Shown here: one piece after another, positions 24,311-36,599 of the stretch
Layout: each line of letters starts with the position of its first letter
Position numbering within the stretch: position 1 is the stretch's first letter
Origin: Candidatus Krumholzibacteriota bacterium
GTDB taxonomy: Bacteria; Krumholzibacteriota; Krumholzibacteriia; LZORAL124-64-63
Direction of reading: 5' to 3'
Assembly (NCBI GenBank): GCA_024275485.1
Contig: JAJRZA010000084.1
Coordinates: 1 to 43,607, forward strand
DNA: 43,607 nt
The notes under the pieces: model-generated
The model's database searches: none
Seen by the model: only the letters and a program-made list of their open reading frames with translations
What the model was told of the DNA's origin: nothing
Translations under genes and position numbers: made by a program

Positions 24311-26188
24311 ATGTCCCAACCTGCCCAGGGGTTCAGCGAACTGAATCTGGCTGATCCTCTTGTCAAAGCCGTCGCCGAATTGGGTTACGAATCCACGCTG
24401 CCCATCCAGGCGGCCTGCATTCCGCCCCTACTCGAAGGTAGGGATGTTCTGGGCCTGGCCCAAACGGGAACCGGGAAAACGGCCGCTTTCGCTTTGCCTT
24501 TGCTTTCCAACATCGATTTGTCCAATAATACACCCCAGGTGCTGGTGTTGACGCCCACTCGCGAGTTGGCCATTCAGGTGGCGGAGGCTTTTCAGGCCTA
24601 TGCCCGCCATCTGCGTGGGTTCCACGTTGTTCCCATTTATGGAGGTCAGCGTTATTCCTTTCAATTCAATCAGTTGCATCGTGGGCCGCAGGTTATTGTT
24701 GGAACTCCTGGGCGTCTCCTGGATCACCTCAAAAGGCGTACCCTGAATCTGGGTGGCATCACTACCGTGGTGCTTGATGAAGCCGATGAAATGCTGCGCA
24801 TGGGGTTTGTGGAGGATGTGGAAAACATCATGTCCCATGCTCCAGACGAAAAGCAAATGGCCTTGTTTTCGGCCACCATGCCTCCGCAAATCAAACGCAT
24901 TTCAAAGAAGTATCTGACCGATCCGGTGGAAATAAAAATCGAGTCAAAAACCAGCACCGCAGACAACATTGAGCAGGTGTATCTGGTCGTGCCCAACCAC
25001 GCCAAATTTGAAGCCCTGGCCCGAATCCTGGAAACCGAATCCTACGACGGGATTCTGATTTTCACCCGCACGAGGGTTGCCACCACGGAACTGGCCGAAA
25101 AAATGGCCGCCCGTGGATTCGATGTGTCGGCCCTGAATGGCGATATGAGCCAGGAGTCGAGGGAACGAACCATCAAACGCCTGAAGACCGGCAAGATTGA
25201 TATCGTGGTGGCCACTGATGTGGCCGCCCGCGGCTTGGACGTGGAACGCATTTCCATGGTGATCAACTACGATATTCCCGGCGATTCGGAAGCCTATATT
25301 CACCGTATCGGACGCACGGGACGGGTTGGTCGATATGGTAAGGCGATCCTGTTTGCCAACCCTCGCGAAAAACGTTTGCTGCTGGCCATTGAACGGGCTA
25401 CCCGCCAACCATTGAAGCGCATGGAGATGCCCAGTCATGATACGGTGACCCGCAAGCGCATCGAGAAATTCCGCGACAGCCTGGTGCAGATGATGGAGAA
25501 GCAAGATTCCCTGGAATTCTTCCAGGACCTGAGCTTTGAACTGATGGAAGAGATGGATATTGATATGCTGCAACTGGCAGCAGGTGCTTTGTGCATGGCT
25601 CAGAAAGATCGTCCATTGCAGGCTGAGGACAGCCGAGCTTTGAGCAGTCCTCACTGGGATGAACCGAGGCAGGGACGGCAGGGTCGTAAGGAGCGGGGAG
25701 GGCCCAAGGGCCGGCAGATGAAAAATATGGCCTTGTACCGCATCGAAATTGGTTCTGCCGATGGCGTAGAAATTCGCAACATTGTTGGCGCGGTTGCCAA
25801 TGAAACCAGCATTCGCAGTCGGTTTATTGGGCAGATCAGGATCCAACAGGATTTCTCCACCATCGAGTTGCCGGACGATTTGCCCCAGAGTATTGTCGAC
25901 CATTTGAAAACCACCCATGTGGGGCCCAAGCAGATGCGGATTTCCAGGATTCGGAATGAAGGTCAGGGTGGGGGTGGTCCGAGGGAAAAACCTGGGTGGG
26001 AGACAAAAGCGGGAAAGCCAAAATCAGCAAGGGTGAAAGGTGGAAAGGTAACGGGCGGTGAAACCGGAACCGGAAAACCAGGAACCGGTAAGCCAAAGAA
26101 GGTCAAAACTAAAAAGTCCAAGGCCGCGAAGAAGAAGGAGAAGAAGGCAAAAAAGGCTTCTGCGAAGAAGAAGGCTCCCAAGGAATAA
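24311..26188 (+). CDS. DEAD-box RNA helicase with DbpA-type RNA-binding domain and Lys-rich tail
   Basis: 625 residues from ATG 24311, with GGAG six bases upstream. All helicase motifs are intact: Q motif (GFSELNL ... STLPIQ), AQTGTGKT, PTRELA, the GG and TPGR motifs, DEAD, SAT, ATDVAARGLDVER and HRIGRTGR. After about residue 465 comes a DbpA/CsdA-like RRM domain (MALYRIEIGSADGVEIRNIV ... FSTIELPDD), then a low-complexity basic tail (about 570-625) made largely of Lys, Ala and Gly. It resembles CsdA/DeaD, which unwinds rRNA during ribosome assembly and mRNA decay, often in the cold. Two copies of TTTGTGGC, 30 bases apart (24231 and 24261), lie in the leader. Confidence 0.95.
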   Translation: MSQPAQGFSELNLADPLVKAVAELGYESTLPIQAACIPPLLEGRDVLGLAQTGTGKTAAFALPLLSNIDLSNNTPQVLVLTPTRELAIQVAEAFQAYARHLRGFHVVPIYGGQRYSFQFNQLHRGPQVIVGTPGRLLDHLKRRTLNLGGITTVVLDEADEMLRMGFVEDVENIMSHAPDEKQMALFSATMPPQIKRISKKYLTDPVEIKIESKTSTADNIEQVYLVVPNHAKFEALARILETESYDGILIFTRTRVATTELAEKMAARGFDVSALNGDMSQESRERTIKRLKTGKIDIVVATDVAARGLDVERISMVINYDIPGDSEAYIHRIGRTGRVGRYGKAILFANPREKRLLLAIERATRQPLKRMEMPSHDTVTRKRIEKFRDSLVQMMEKQDSLEFFQDLSFELMEEMDIDMLQLAAGALCMAQKDRPLQAEDSRALSSPHWDEPRQGRQGRKERGGPKGRQMKNMALYRIEIGSADGVEIRNIVGAVANETSIRSRFIGQIRIQQDFSTIELPDDLPQSIVDHLKTTHVGPKQMRISRIRNEGQGGGGPREKPGWETKAGKPKSARVKGGKVTGGETGTGKPGTGKPKKVKTKKSKAAKKKEKKAKKASAKKKAPKE

Positions 26189-26325
26189 TTTCTGATTGGG
26201 TATTGATTGAAATCACTTCCTCCCTTCGCCATGGTTTTGCTCATGTTATTTCCACCGATTGGTGAGAAGGCCTTGGTGCACAACCCAGCAAAAGTGGACA
26301 CGGTGCGAAAACGGTGGTAGTCTAC

Positions 26326-26339
26326 TGCGAAATATCGCA
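26326..26339. promoter_or_regulatory. Small inverted repeat ahead of the M14 gene
   Basis: TGCGA-AATA-TCGCA, arms of five bases, 44 bases before the start codon. It could be an operator, but nothing else supports this. Confidence 0.25.
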
Positions 26340-26382
26340 ACTTTCCCTAGCACAGTCTTTATCCCCTTTCCAGGAGCGTTTC

Positions 26383-29358
<2,976 letters not shown>

Positions 29359-29422
29359 TCAATCATGCAATGCGAACAACACTTGCTGCATTTTGGGCGA
29401 AATTCGAGTAGACGAGGTGCCG

Positions 29423-29635
29423 ATGGCGAACTGGCCCATTGACGCACGTGGAATCTGCGTCGTTCTGATGGCGATAGGGGGTGTTTTGCTGGGCTTGCGG
29501 CTGAACCCGCGAGCCTCTCGAACTGCGTGGCTGGTGGGCACCTCCTTGAACGTCAACCTTAAACGTTCTTTTTTGATGTCCATTATTCCAAGGGAAAATC
29601 ATCGTGACGGGGGACGGCAATACGAAGTAGTTTAA
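29423..29635 (+). CDS. Possible small membrane protein in the gap before the DUF3179 gene
   Basis: 70 residues from ATG 29423, with only a weak GAGG upstream. One hydrophobic segment (ICVVLMAIGGVLLGLRL), then a basic tail. No family is recognised, and the opposite strand is open over the same stretch, so coding is doubtful. The rest of the 354-base gap (29359-29712) shows nothing else. Confidence 0.25.
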   Translation: MANWPIDARGICVVLMAIGGVLLGLRLNPRASRTAWLVGTSLNVNLKRSFLMSIIPRENHRDGGRQYEVV

Positions 29636-29712
29636 ATGTCTGAATCATTTGCGAATAACAAGAACATTCCTATCATTTCTGGTATCCGGAATTAAATCCC
29701 GAAAGGACCATT

Positions 29713-30639
29713 ATGTTCGCCAGATCATTGTCCCGCTCCATCTTGTGCATTTGCTCATTGCTCCTCTTCCCTACCTTTGGATCTGCTCTGACCGAACGCC
29801 CAGAGCCCAAAGTACACGGCGTATTTGACGGCGATGAGATGTACACCTTGTTGCCCCCCGATGCCATCCCGGCCATCACCTCCCCGGAATATGTCACCGG
29901 CGATGAAGCCGCCGCCCAGATGATGCCCGAGGAGCCCATCATCGGCGTTGCCACTGGTGATGACGCCGTCTGCTGGTCTGCGTGGCAACTGGACCACCAC
30001 GAAATTGTCGACGATCATATTGGCGATACTCCCATCGCGGCCACCTGGTGACCTCTTTGCCATACGGCCGTGGTTCACGTCCGCAAAATTGAAGACCAAA
30101 CTTTTACCTTTATTGTTTCGGGAAAACTGTGGCGCAACAGCTTGGTGATGCAGGACAAGGAAACCGGCTCCCTGTGGAGTCATATCACCGGGATTTGTCT
30201 GGAGGGTGAACACAAGGGTGACGAGTTGAAGCAAATACCCTCGGTGCAAACCAGCTGGGCCCAATGGCACGCCGACCATCCGAAGACACGGGTTTTGAAA
30301 AAATCCGAAGAGATCAAATCGTCCCAATATCAGGGTTACTTTGATGACCCCGACAAGGCAGGACTTTTTCGTACATTCTGGCTGGAGGATCGGATGCCGG
30401 GGAAGGCTATTGTTCACGGCATTACTCTCGGGCCCCATGCCTTGGCCGTAACTGATGATGCCTTGAACACCGGTGAAAAATTGCGCCACGATCTGGGAGG
30501 CGTAGAGCTGATCATCACCCGCGGTGCCGATGGTGGAGTGCGTGCGGTGCGTGTTGACAACGACCAGGAAATTCAGGTGCTTGATGCCTTTTGGTTTGCC
30601 TGGAGTGCATTCTATCCCAACACGGCAGTCCTTGAATAA
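29713..30639 (+). CDS. DUF3179-family protein, candidate selenoprotein (TGA 30049-30051 read as Sec)
   Basis: 308 residues if TGA at codon 113 is read through. AAAGGA lies five bases before ATG 29713; the signal peptide is at about 1-25. The first 112 codons match the N-terminal half of DUF3179 (HHEIVDDHIGDTPIAATW). After the TGA the same frame continues without a gap as PLCHTAVVHVRK, then TFTFIVSGKLWRNSLVM and KETGSLWSHITG, all family signatures. In the family this place reads VTYCPLC, so the TGA replaces the first Cys and gives UPLC, a UxxC redox pair. A hairpin with a GTT loop starts a few bases downstream (30056-30087). TGA serves as normal stop elsewhere in the window, so a changed code is unlikely. 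DUF3179 has no established function; a periplasmic thiol/selenol redox role is inference. A nonsense mutation is the alternative. Confidence 0.75.
30056..30087 (+). other. SECIS-like hairpin after the in-frame TGA
   Basis: Stem CGG-C-CGTG / CACG-T-CCG (30065-30072 with 30076-30083, one mismatch) closes a GTT loop at 30073-30075. An outer TTTG/CAAA pairing (30056-30059 with 30084-30087) extends it. The loop G lies 22 bases after the TGA, inside the 16-37-base window known for bacterial SECIS elements, which also need a G at the start of the apical loop. Confidence 0.55.
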
Positions 30640-30662
30640 GATTTTGGCTTCTGCACCGGGGT

Positions 30663-30690
30663 AAGCTGTGTTTTTTTTAGCAGCTTTTGC
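30663..30690 (+). terminator. Possible terminator after the DUF3179 gene
   Basis: AAGCTG and CAGCTT pair around a T-rich 12-base loop and are followed by TTGC. The structure is weak. Confidence 0.3.
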
Positions 30691-30713
30691 AGGTTTTGAT
30701 AAAACTAGACAAA

Positions 30714-30727
30714 ATGATCCAAATCAA
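30714..30727. promoter_or_regulatory. FNR-type box upstream of napA
   Basis: ATGAT-CCAA-ATCAA matches the FNR consensus TTGAT-N4-ATCAA at 9 of 10 fixed positions. It lies about 175 bases before napA; activation of nitrate reductase by an oxygen-sensing FNR-type regulator is expected for such operons. No good -10 hexamer is seen at the canonical distance, so the start site is unclear. Confidence 0.55.
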
Positions 30728-30839
30728 GAAAAGACACCGTCTTTCGAAAGTGGACATCTGCGATCCCTTATCTCCTTGTAATATTTAACTTTACGAAAAT
30801 TCAAGAATCCCAGTAAATTACTCCTGTTATTGGCCAATT

Positions 30840-30868
30840 CCCCGTGCAGCCAATTCTTCGGCGCGGGG
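30840..30868 (+). other. Hairpin in the napA leader
   Basis: CCCCGTGC (30840-30847) pairs with GCGCGGGG (30861-30868) over 8 bp with one G-T pair, around a 13-base loop. It ends 32 bases before the napA ATG and has no T-run, so it may influence mRNA stability or translation instead of ending transcription. Confidence 0.4.
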
Positions 30869-30900
30869 TTCGAGCCAAACCTGACCGAAAGAGGTTTTAG

Positions 30901-33675
30901 ATGTCTCTTACTCGTCGTGAATTTATCAAAAGGGCCGCTGCGGTGAGCGCGGCTGGTGCCATCGGGATGAAAATTCCCGAATCGGCTCTGGCACAGGTGG
31001 CCCAGATGGAAAGTGGTTGGAAGTGGGACAAAGGTGTTTGCCGCTTTTGTGGAACGGGGTGTGGATTGATGTTGGCCACACGCAACGACAAGATCGTCGC
31101 GGTCAAGGGTGATCCGGCAGCTCCGGTCAACCGTGGCCTGAATTGCATCAAGGGTTATTTCAATGCCAAGATCATGTACGGCAAGGACCGCCTGACGCAA
31201 CCACTTTTGCGGGTCAACAGCCAGGGTGAATTCGACAAGCAGGGTAAGTTTCAGCCGGTGTCCTGGGACAAGGCCTTCGACGTCATGGCCGATAAATTCA
31301 AAGAAGCTTACGGAGAACTGGGCCCCACCGGCATTGGTGTTTTCGGATCAGGTCAGTATACGATCCAGGAAGGCTACGCCATGGTCAAACTGATCAAGGG
31401 TGGTTTCCGCAGCAACAACATCGATCCCAACGCCCGGCACTGCATGGCCAGCGCCGTGGTGGGTTTCATCCAGACTTTCGGTATCGATGAACCTTCCGGC
31501 AATTACGACGATATCGAGTATACCGACACCGCCGTGCTCTGGGGCGCCAACATGGCCGAGATGCATCCCATTCTGTGGTCCCGCATCTCGGACCGCAAGT
31601 TGTCCAATCCGGACAAGGTCAAACTGATCAATCTGACGGTTTACAAGAACCGTTGTTCGAATCTTGCAGATACCGAAATCATCTTCAAACCCCAGACCGA
31701 TCTGGCCATCTGGAATTACATCGCCCATGAGATCGTGCACAACCATCCCGAGGCCATCGACCAGGAATTCGTGGACAAGTACACGGTCTTTGCCACCGGT
31801 AAGGTTGATGTGGGTTACGGCATGCGCAACAACCCTGATCATCCCAAGTATTCGGCCCTGGAACGCGAGACCATGTCCAAACAGGTCTCCAAGGTATTGA
31901 GTGAAGCCGAAGGCAAGACCCTGGCATATCTGGGTTACAAGGCCGGCGATACACTGGTGAACAAGAACGCCGCCGGAGCCGCCAAGCACTGGATCATCGG
32001 CTTCGAGGATTTCAAAACAGGCCTCGAACCCTATACCCTGGATTTTGTGGGCGAATTGGCCAAGGGCGATCCTGACGAACCCCTGGAAGAGTTCAAGGCC
32101 AAGTTGCAAATGCTGGCCGATTTGTATCTCGAAAAAGATCGCAAGGTTGTCAGTTACTGGACCATGGGCATGAATCAGCATACACGCGGTAGCTGGTGCA
32201 ACGAAATGGCTTACAGCGTTCACCTGCTGTTGGGCAAACAGGCTCAGCCTGGCAATGGCGCCTTCAGCTTGACCGGTCAGCCCAGTGCTTGCGGCACTGC
32301 TCGCGAAGTGGGTACGTTTGCTCATCGTTTGCCTGCGGATCTGGTGGTCAAGAACCCGAAACATCGTGCCTTCACGGAAAATCTGTGGAAGTTGCCGGCC
32401 AAAACCCTGAACGGCAAACCGGGCAGTCATTACACCAAGCTTTTGCGCGATATTGAGGACGGAAAAATCAAGTGGGCCTGGGTGCAGGTTTGCAATCCCT
32501 GGCAGAATACCGCCAGTGCCAACCACTGGTTCAAAGCCGCCCGGGAGATGGATAACTTCATCGTTTGTTCGGATGTGTATCCGACCATCTCGGCCAAGGT
32601 TGCCGATCTCATTCTTCCGAGTGCGATGATCTTCGAGAAGTGGGGCGCCTATGGCAATGCCGAGCGTCGCACTCAGCACTGGAAACAATTCGTCACTCCT
32701 GTTGGCGACTCCATGCCCGATATCTGGCAGGCATTCGAGTTTGCCAAGCGTTTCACCCTGAAAGAGGTGTGGGGCGAACAGAAAATCACACCTGAACTGA
32801 CCCTGCCTTCGGTGATGGCCGAAGCACATGCCATGGGTTACAAGGATGACGATACCCTCTTCGATGTGCTCTTCAACAACGAGGAAGCCCACAGTTACCG
32901 ATGGCCCGACCCCATCGGCAAAGATACTCTCAACACCATGGCCGAAGGCGACAAACGCAAGGTCGCCGGTTTTGAGGGTTATGGTTACTTCGTGCACAAA
33001 TACCTGTGGGAAGAGTATCGCAAGTTTGGTGTGGGTCATATGCACGACCTGGCCGAATTCGACGCCTACCACAAGGCGCGCGGCTTGAAGTGGCCCGTAA
33101 TCAACGGCAAGGAAACCGAGTGGCGCTTCAACGCTGAATACGATTCCTATGTCGCCGACAAATCACCGAACAACAAGTACGCCTTCTATGGGCCGGCCCT
33201 GAAGGCCATGCCTGCGGGCAACCTTGAAGGCCCGGTGAAGGGCGACAAGGTCAATTTGGCCAACAAGGCCAAAATCTTCTTCCGGCCCTACATGGATCCT
33301 CCGGAAATGCCCGATGACAAATTCCCTCTGTGGTTGGTGACCGGCCGGGTGCTCGAACACTGGCACACCGGGACCATGACCATGCGCGTTCCCGAGTTGT
33401 ACCGGGCGGTGCCGGATGCCGTCTGCTACATGAATGGTGCCGACGCAAGAAAGATGGGTTTGTCCGGCAGTGACAGTGTCTGGATTGAAAGCCGACGAGG
33501 CAAGGTCAAGGCGCGTTTGGAGTTGCGCGGCCGCAATACCATGCCCAAGGGGATGGTCTTTGTGCCTTTCTTCGATGAACGGGTGTTGATCAACAAGGTC
33601 TGCCTCGACGCCACTTGTCCCATCTCCAAGGAGACGGATTTCAAGAAATGTGCTGTCAAAGTGACCAGGGCATAG
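30901..33675 (+). CDS. napA: Periplasmic nitrate reductase catalytic subunit NapA
   Basis: 924 residues. Reduces nitrate to nitrite in the periplasm with a bis-MGD molybdenum cofactor. A Tat signal opens the protein ([19 protein letters not shown]), so it is exported folded. The 4Fe-4S motif CRFCGTGC with the fourth Cys in GLNCIKGYF follows. The molybdenum ligand Cys is in [13 protein letters not shown] (about residue 181), in the Cys form that distinguishes NapA from Sec-containing formate dehydrogenases. Cofactor-binding motifs recur through the protein ([45 protein letters not shown]). Length is that of the longer NapA type found in Epsilonproteobacteria (about 925). AGAGG precedes ATG 30901. 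It heads the operon napAGHBFD. Confidence 0.97.
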   Translation: MSLTRREFIKRAAAVSAAGAIGMKIPESALAQVAQMESGWKWDKGVCRFCGTGCGLMLATRNDKIVAVKGDPAAPVNRGLNCIKGYFNAKIMYGKDRLTQPLLRVNSQGEFDKQGKFQPVSWDKAFDVMADKFKEAYGELGPTGIGVFGSGQYTIQEGYAMVKLIKGGFRSNNIDPNARHCMASAVVGFIQTFGIDEPSGNYDDIEYTDTAVLWGANMAEMHPILWSRISDRKLSNPDKVKLINLTVYKNRCSNLADTEIIFKPQTDLAIWNYIAHEIVHNHPEAIDQEFVDKYTVFATGKVDVGYGMRNNPDHPKYSALERETMSKQVSKVLSEAEGKTLAYLGYKAGDTLVNKNAAGAAKHWIIGFEDFKTGLEPYTLDFVGELAKGDPDEPLEEFKAKLQMLADLYLEKDRKVVSYWTMGMNQHTRGSWCNEMAYSVHLLLGKQAQPGNGAFSLTGQPSACGTAREVGTFAHRLPADLVVKNPKHRAFTENLWKLPAKTLNGKPGSHYTKLLRDIEDGKIKWAWVQVCNPWQNTASANHWFKAAREMDNFIVCSDVYPTISAKVADLILPSAMIFEKWGAYGNAERRTQHWKQFVTPVGDSMPDIWQAFEFAKRFTLKEVWGEQKITPELTLPSVMAEAHAMGYKDDDTLFDVLFNNEEAHSYRWPDPIGKDTLNTMAEGDKRKVAGFEGYGYFVHKYLWEEYRKFGVGHMHDLAEFDAYHKARGLKWPVINGKETEWRFNAEYDSYVADKSPNNKYAFYGPALKAMPAGNLEGPVKGDKVNLANKAKIFFRPYMDPPEMPDDKFPLWLVTGRVLEHWHTGTMTMRVPELYRAVPDAVCYMNGADARKMGLSGSDSVWIESRRGKVKARLELRGRNTMPKGMVFVPFFDERVLINKVCLDATCPISKETDFKKCAVKVTRA

Positions 33676-33684
33676 CTGGAAACC

Positions 33685-34482
33685 ATGTCGGTCAACATGG
33701 GCACCAATCGGCGAGAATTTTTCTCGACACTGCTGAAAGGCGGGGCTGCCGCTTTGGCCGCAGGCGTGATGTGGGGTGGCTTTGTCCGCGAGGCCAAAGA
33801 CGCTCCCCTGGTACTGCGACCTCCCGGAGCTGTACCCACGGACGATTTCCTGACCAGATGCATTCGTTGTGGATTGTGTGTCGAAGCATGTCCCTACGAT
33901 ACGCTTTCTTTGGCCACACCGGGCTCCGGTGTTCCTTCGGGAACTCCGGAATTCATTCCCCGGGTGGTACCCTGCTATTTGTGCCAGGATATCCCCTGCA
34001 CCGTGGAATGTCCCACCGGTGCCTTGGATGTCGCCCTGGTCAGCAGTGACGGTGGTAGAGTTTTGGATGTCAACCGGGCCCGCATGGGTCTGGCGGTGAT
34101 GGACTACCACAATTGCATCGCCGCCTGGGGGCTGCGTTGTGATGCCTGTTATCGGGCCTGCCCGTTGATCGACAAGGCTATCACTCTGGAATACAGCCGC
34201 AATGAACGCACCGGACGGCACGCCATTTTGCTGCCCAAGGTGCAAACCGATGCCTGCACCGGATGCGGTCTTTGTGAAAGAGCCTGCATTTTGGAAGAGG
34301 CGGCGATCATTGTCTTGCCCCGGGATGTTGCTTTGGGCAAGGTCGGCGACAATTACCTGCGTGGTTGGGACGAAGAAGACCAAAAACGAATTATGGACGC
34401 TGTGCCGCCGGATGAAATCCGGCAGCAGCAAATTGTCGACCCACTCGACTATCTGAATGACGAAGGTTTGGAATATGAATAA
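33685..34482 (+). CDS. napG: Periplasmic ferredoxin-type protein NapG
   Basis: 265 residues. A Tat-like start (TNRREFFSTLLKGGAAALAAG) exports it. Four Cys clusters for 4Fe-4S centres: CIRCGLCVEACP, CYLCQDIPCTVECP, CIAAWGLRCDACYRACP and CTGCGLCERACI. With membrane-bound NapH it forms a quinol dehydrogenase that passes electrons to NapB/NapA. It starts ten bases after napA and overlaps napH by eight. Confidence 0.95.
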   Translation: MSVNMGTNRREFFSTLLKGGAAALAAGVMWGGFVREAKDAPLVLRPPGAVPTDDFLTRCIRCGLCVEACPYDTLSLATPGSGVPSGTPEFIPRVVPCYLCQDIPCTVECPTGALDVALVSSDGGRVLDVNRARMGLAVMDYHNCIAAWGLRCDACYRACPLIDKAITLEYSRNERTGRHAILLPKVQTDACTGCGLCERACILEEAAIIVLPRDVALGKVGDNYLRGWDEEDQKRIMDAVPPDEIRQQQIVDPLDYLNDEGLEYE

Positions 34483-35302
34483 ATCCAAACATCTGCGTTA
34501 CCTGATAGGTCGGCGAGTGGTTCAGGCTGCAGTGATGCTGTTGCTGGTCGGTGGCAACCTCTGGGGCTGGACCGTGCTGCGGGGAAACCTCAGCCAATCC
34601 ATCCTGTTGGGCACGGTGCCCTTGGCCGATCCATTTGCTGTTTTGCAGTTGTTGGCCGCCGGTGGAATGTTGGCGAGCAATGCTTTGCTGGGATCCCTGA
34701 TCACCGTGGTGTTCTATGGATTGCTTGGCGGTCGCACGTTCTGCGCCTGGGTTTGTCCCATGAACCCGGTGACGGATCTGGCCAACCGGCTGGCCCGTCG
34801 CCTGGGTTGGAACAAGGGCCAAAAAGCCCGGATGTTTTCACGAAGTTCACGCTTCGTTGCCTTGATCCTGGCTGTGGTTCTGTCCTTAGTTCTGGGAATT
34901 GCCGCCTTCGAAGCCATCAGCCCCATCGGCATGCTGCACCGCGGATTGGTGTTCGGCATGGGGGCGGGGTGGATGGTGGTGCTGGCTGCTTTCGTGTTCG
35001 ATCTGGCCGTGCAACGCAACGGTTTTTGCGGCCATTTGTGCCCTCTCGGAGCTTTTTATACTGCCATCTCGCCTATGAGCCTGGTGCGCATTCAGCACGA
35101 TCACCATAAATGCACCTCATGCATGGACTGCCTGAAGGTGTGCCCTGAAAATGAAATCCTGGAACTGGTCGGCAAAGCCAGCGGTTCGGTCCTGGATGGA
35201 GTCTGTACCAATTGCGGCCGCTGCATCGAAGTCTGCCACGACGATGCGCTCCGCTTCAATTTTCGCAAAGAAGCCATGTCCCTCGAATCGGGAGGTTCCT
35301 GA
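34475..35302 (+). CDS. napH: Membrane quinol dehydrogenase subunit NapH
   Basis: 275 residues from ATG 34475, which overlaps the end of napG. About four membrane helices (around 18-40, 55-80, 125-145, 165-190) carry the cytoplasmic/loop motifs CAWVCPMN and CGHLCPLGAFY typical of NapH. Two 4Fe-4S motifs end it: CTSCMDCLKVCPEN and CTNCGRCIEVCHDD. It oxidises quinol and feeds NapG. As no napC (tetraheme quinol dehydrogenase) is present here, NapGH is the likely sole electron entry. Confidence 0.95.
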   Translation: MNKSKHLRYLIGRRVVQAAVMLLLVGGNLWGWTVLRGNLSQSILLGTVPLADPFAVLQLLAAGGMLASNALLGSLITVVFYGLLGGRTFCAWVCPMNPVTDLANRLARRLGWNKGQKARMFSRSSRFVALILAVVLSLVLGIAAFEAISPIGMLHRGLVFGMGAGWMVVLAAFVFDLAVQRNGFCGHLCPLGAFYTAISPMSLVRIQHDHHKCTSCMDCLKVCPENEILELVGKASGSVLDGVCTNCGRCIEVCHDDALRFNFRKEAMSLESGGS

Positions 35303-35874
35303 TGTTAATCCGGATGTTGAAGACGAACAAAGTGATCCTGGTGGGAATGCTGATCCTGCTGGTGTTAGTGGTGGGCTGTTCCACGCAAAAGGCTGCCGTG
35401 AATCAGGACGCCCCTGCAGTGGCTCCCGTGTTGGTGACCGATGACGAACTGAGTTATCGGAACCAACCGCTGATGGATCCTTCGGATACACCAAAGCCAA
35501 CTTTTGATGCCGCCGACCCCGGTGATTCGGAATTGCTGGCCCGTGCTTTCGAAAATTCGCCCCCGCTGATACCCCACAACACCGATGACCTGTTGCCTAT
35601 CAGCATCGGGGATAATCAGTGCCTCGATTGCCATCTGCCTGAAAATGCGGAGGATTCAGGTGCCACCGCGACCCCGGCCAGCCACCTTTACGATATGCGG
35701 CGTGGCCGGCAGTTGTCCGATCTGAACCCGGCCAACTTCAACTGCACCCAATGCCACGCCACCCAGGCCGAGGTGGCGCCACTGGTGGCCAATACTTTCG
35801 AACCCTACTTCAGGACCGAAGACGGGGCATCCCAGTCCAATCTGCTGGATATCCTGAACGAAGGGGTCGAGTAG
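35302..35874 (+). CDS. napB: Diheme cytochrome NapB, predicted lipoprotein
   Basis: 190 residues from ATG 35302 (TGATG overlap with napH stop; GGGAGG six bases upstream). Two heme-binding motifs, CLDCH and CTQCH, with the family context SHLYDMRRGRQLSDLNPANFNCTQCHATQ, identify NapB, the electron donor to NapA. Unusually, the N-terminus ends in a lipobox (LVVGC, Cys at about 26), so the cytochrome would be membrane-anchored, while NapB is usually a soluble periplasmic protein. Confidence 0.93.
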   Translation: MLIRMLKTNKVILVGMLILLVLVVGCSTQKAAVNQDAPAVAPVLVTDDELSYRNQPLMDPSDTPKPTFDAADPGDSELLARAFENSPPLIPHNTDDLLPISIGDNQCLDCHLPENAEDSGATATPASHLYDMRRGRQLSDLNPANFNCTQCHATQAEVAPLVANTFEPYFRTEDGASQSNLLDILNEGVE

Positions 35875-35877
35875 ACG

Positions 35878-36210
35878 GTGGCTTTCAACAGTTCGCGCCG
35901 GGATTTTCTGACCCGGCTCCTCAAACCGGTCACCGAAGCGGCCGCGCAGGCGGAAATTTGTTCGCCTGAATTGCCGGCCGGCGTCAATATCATCCTCAAG
36001 GTGGATCTTTGCCTCGCCTGGGGCCGTGGCATCTGCAACAGTTGTGAACGCGTTTGCCCCGAAAACGCCCTTCTCTTTGTGGGCATGATGAACCCGCGCA
36101 TCATCGATTCGCGCTGCACCTGGTGCAATTTATGTGTCCCTGTTTGTCCGGTGGACGCCATCGAGGTGCGACCCGAAGCCATCCCTGAATTGGAAGTGGA
36201 AGAATCATGA
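35878..36210 (+). CDS. napF: Ferredoxin-type protein NapF
   Basis: 110 residues from GTG 35878, three bases after napB. The start SSRRDFLTRLL resembles the twin-arginine-like NapF N-terminus. Two Cys groups are seen: an atypical CLAWGRGICNSCERVCP and the regular CTWCNLCVPVCP. NapF is usually cytoplasmic, with four clusters in larger forms, and is linked to maturation of NapA. This one is short and carries about two clusters. It overlaps napD by ATGA. Confidence 0.8.
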   Translation: MAFNSSRRDFLTRLLKPVTEAAAQAEICSPELPAGVNIILKVDLCLAWGRGICNSCERVCPENALLFVGMMNPRIIDSRCTWCNLCVPVCPVDAIEVRPEAIPELEVEES

Positions 36211-36470
36211 ATATTTCGAGCGTTGTGGTGAAAACCCTCCCTGAGCATCTTGAGGAAGTGAAAACCGCCCTGGAAGAAAGCGGTCTTTGTGAGGTTCATT
36301 TTAATGACGACCAGGGTCGCATTGTGGCGGTGATTGAGGGAGACGATGACGCCGACGAGTCGGATAAGTTGAAGTTGATTGCCGAGTTACCCAATGTTGT
36401 CTCGGCGGGTTTCTCCTGCACATATATTGATCCCCAGGATGAGGGATTGCAGGAATTGGATGGTCGGTAG
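36207..36470 (+). CDS. napD: NapA-specific chaperone NapD
   Basis: 87 residues. NapD binds the Tat signal of NapA and delays export until the cofactor is inserted. The typical pattern is present: ISSVVVKTLPEHLEEVKTAL, an acidic turn, then GRIVAVIEGDD and IAELPNVVSAGFSCTYID. It is the last gene of the operon, coupled to napF. Confidence 0.9.
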   Translation: MNISSVVVKTLPEHLEEVKTALEESGLCEVHFNDDQGRIVAVIEGDDDADESDKLKLIAELPNVVSAGFSCTYIDPQDEGLQELDGR

Positions 36471-36504
36471 GACAAGATCAGGCTGCAACTTTTCTCCATT
36501 GAGA

Positions 36505-36548
36505 TTGGTCTTTATAATTGACAGACCAAATTGGGTAATCCTTTGGTC
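36505..36548 (+). promoter_or_regulatory. Promoter with flanking inverted repeats ahead of the 36600 gene
   Basis: A perfect TATAAT (36513-36518) lies between TTGGTC (36505-36510) and GACCAA (36524-36529), and a further TTGGTC is at 36543-36548. The half-sites around the -10 suggest a repressor operator. The -35 region is poor. Confidence 0.35.
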
Positions 36549-36599
36549 AATTTCTGATTGTTGTGCTATGCGCCCAAATAAACCCTGGAGGAACCCAAA

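Noticed and set aside
31348-33072. 574-codon open frame antisense to napA, and similar long antisense frames at 33163-34488 and 27739-28863
   Set aside because: They lie fully opposite strongly supported genes and arise from codon bias; translations show no domains and no start signals.
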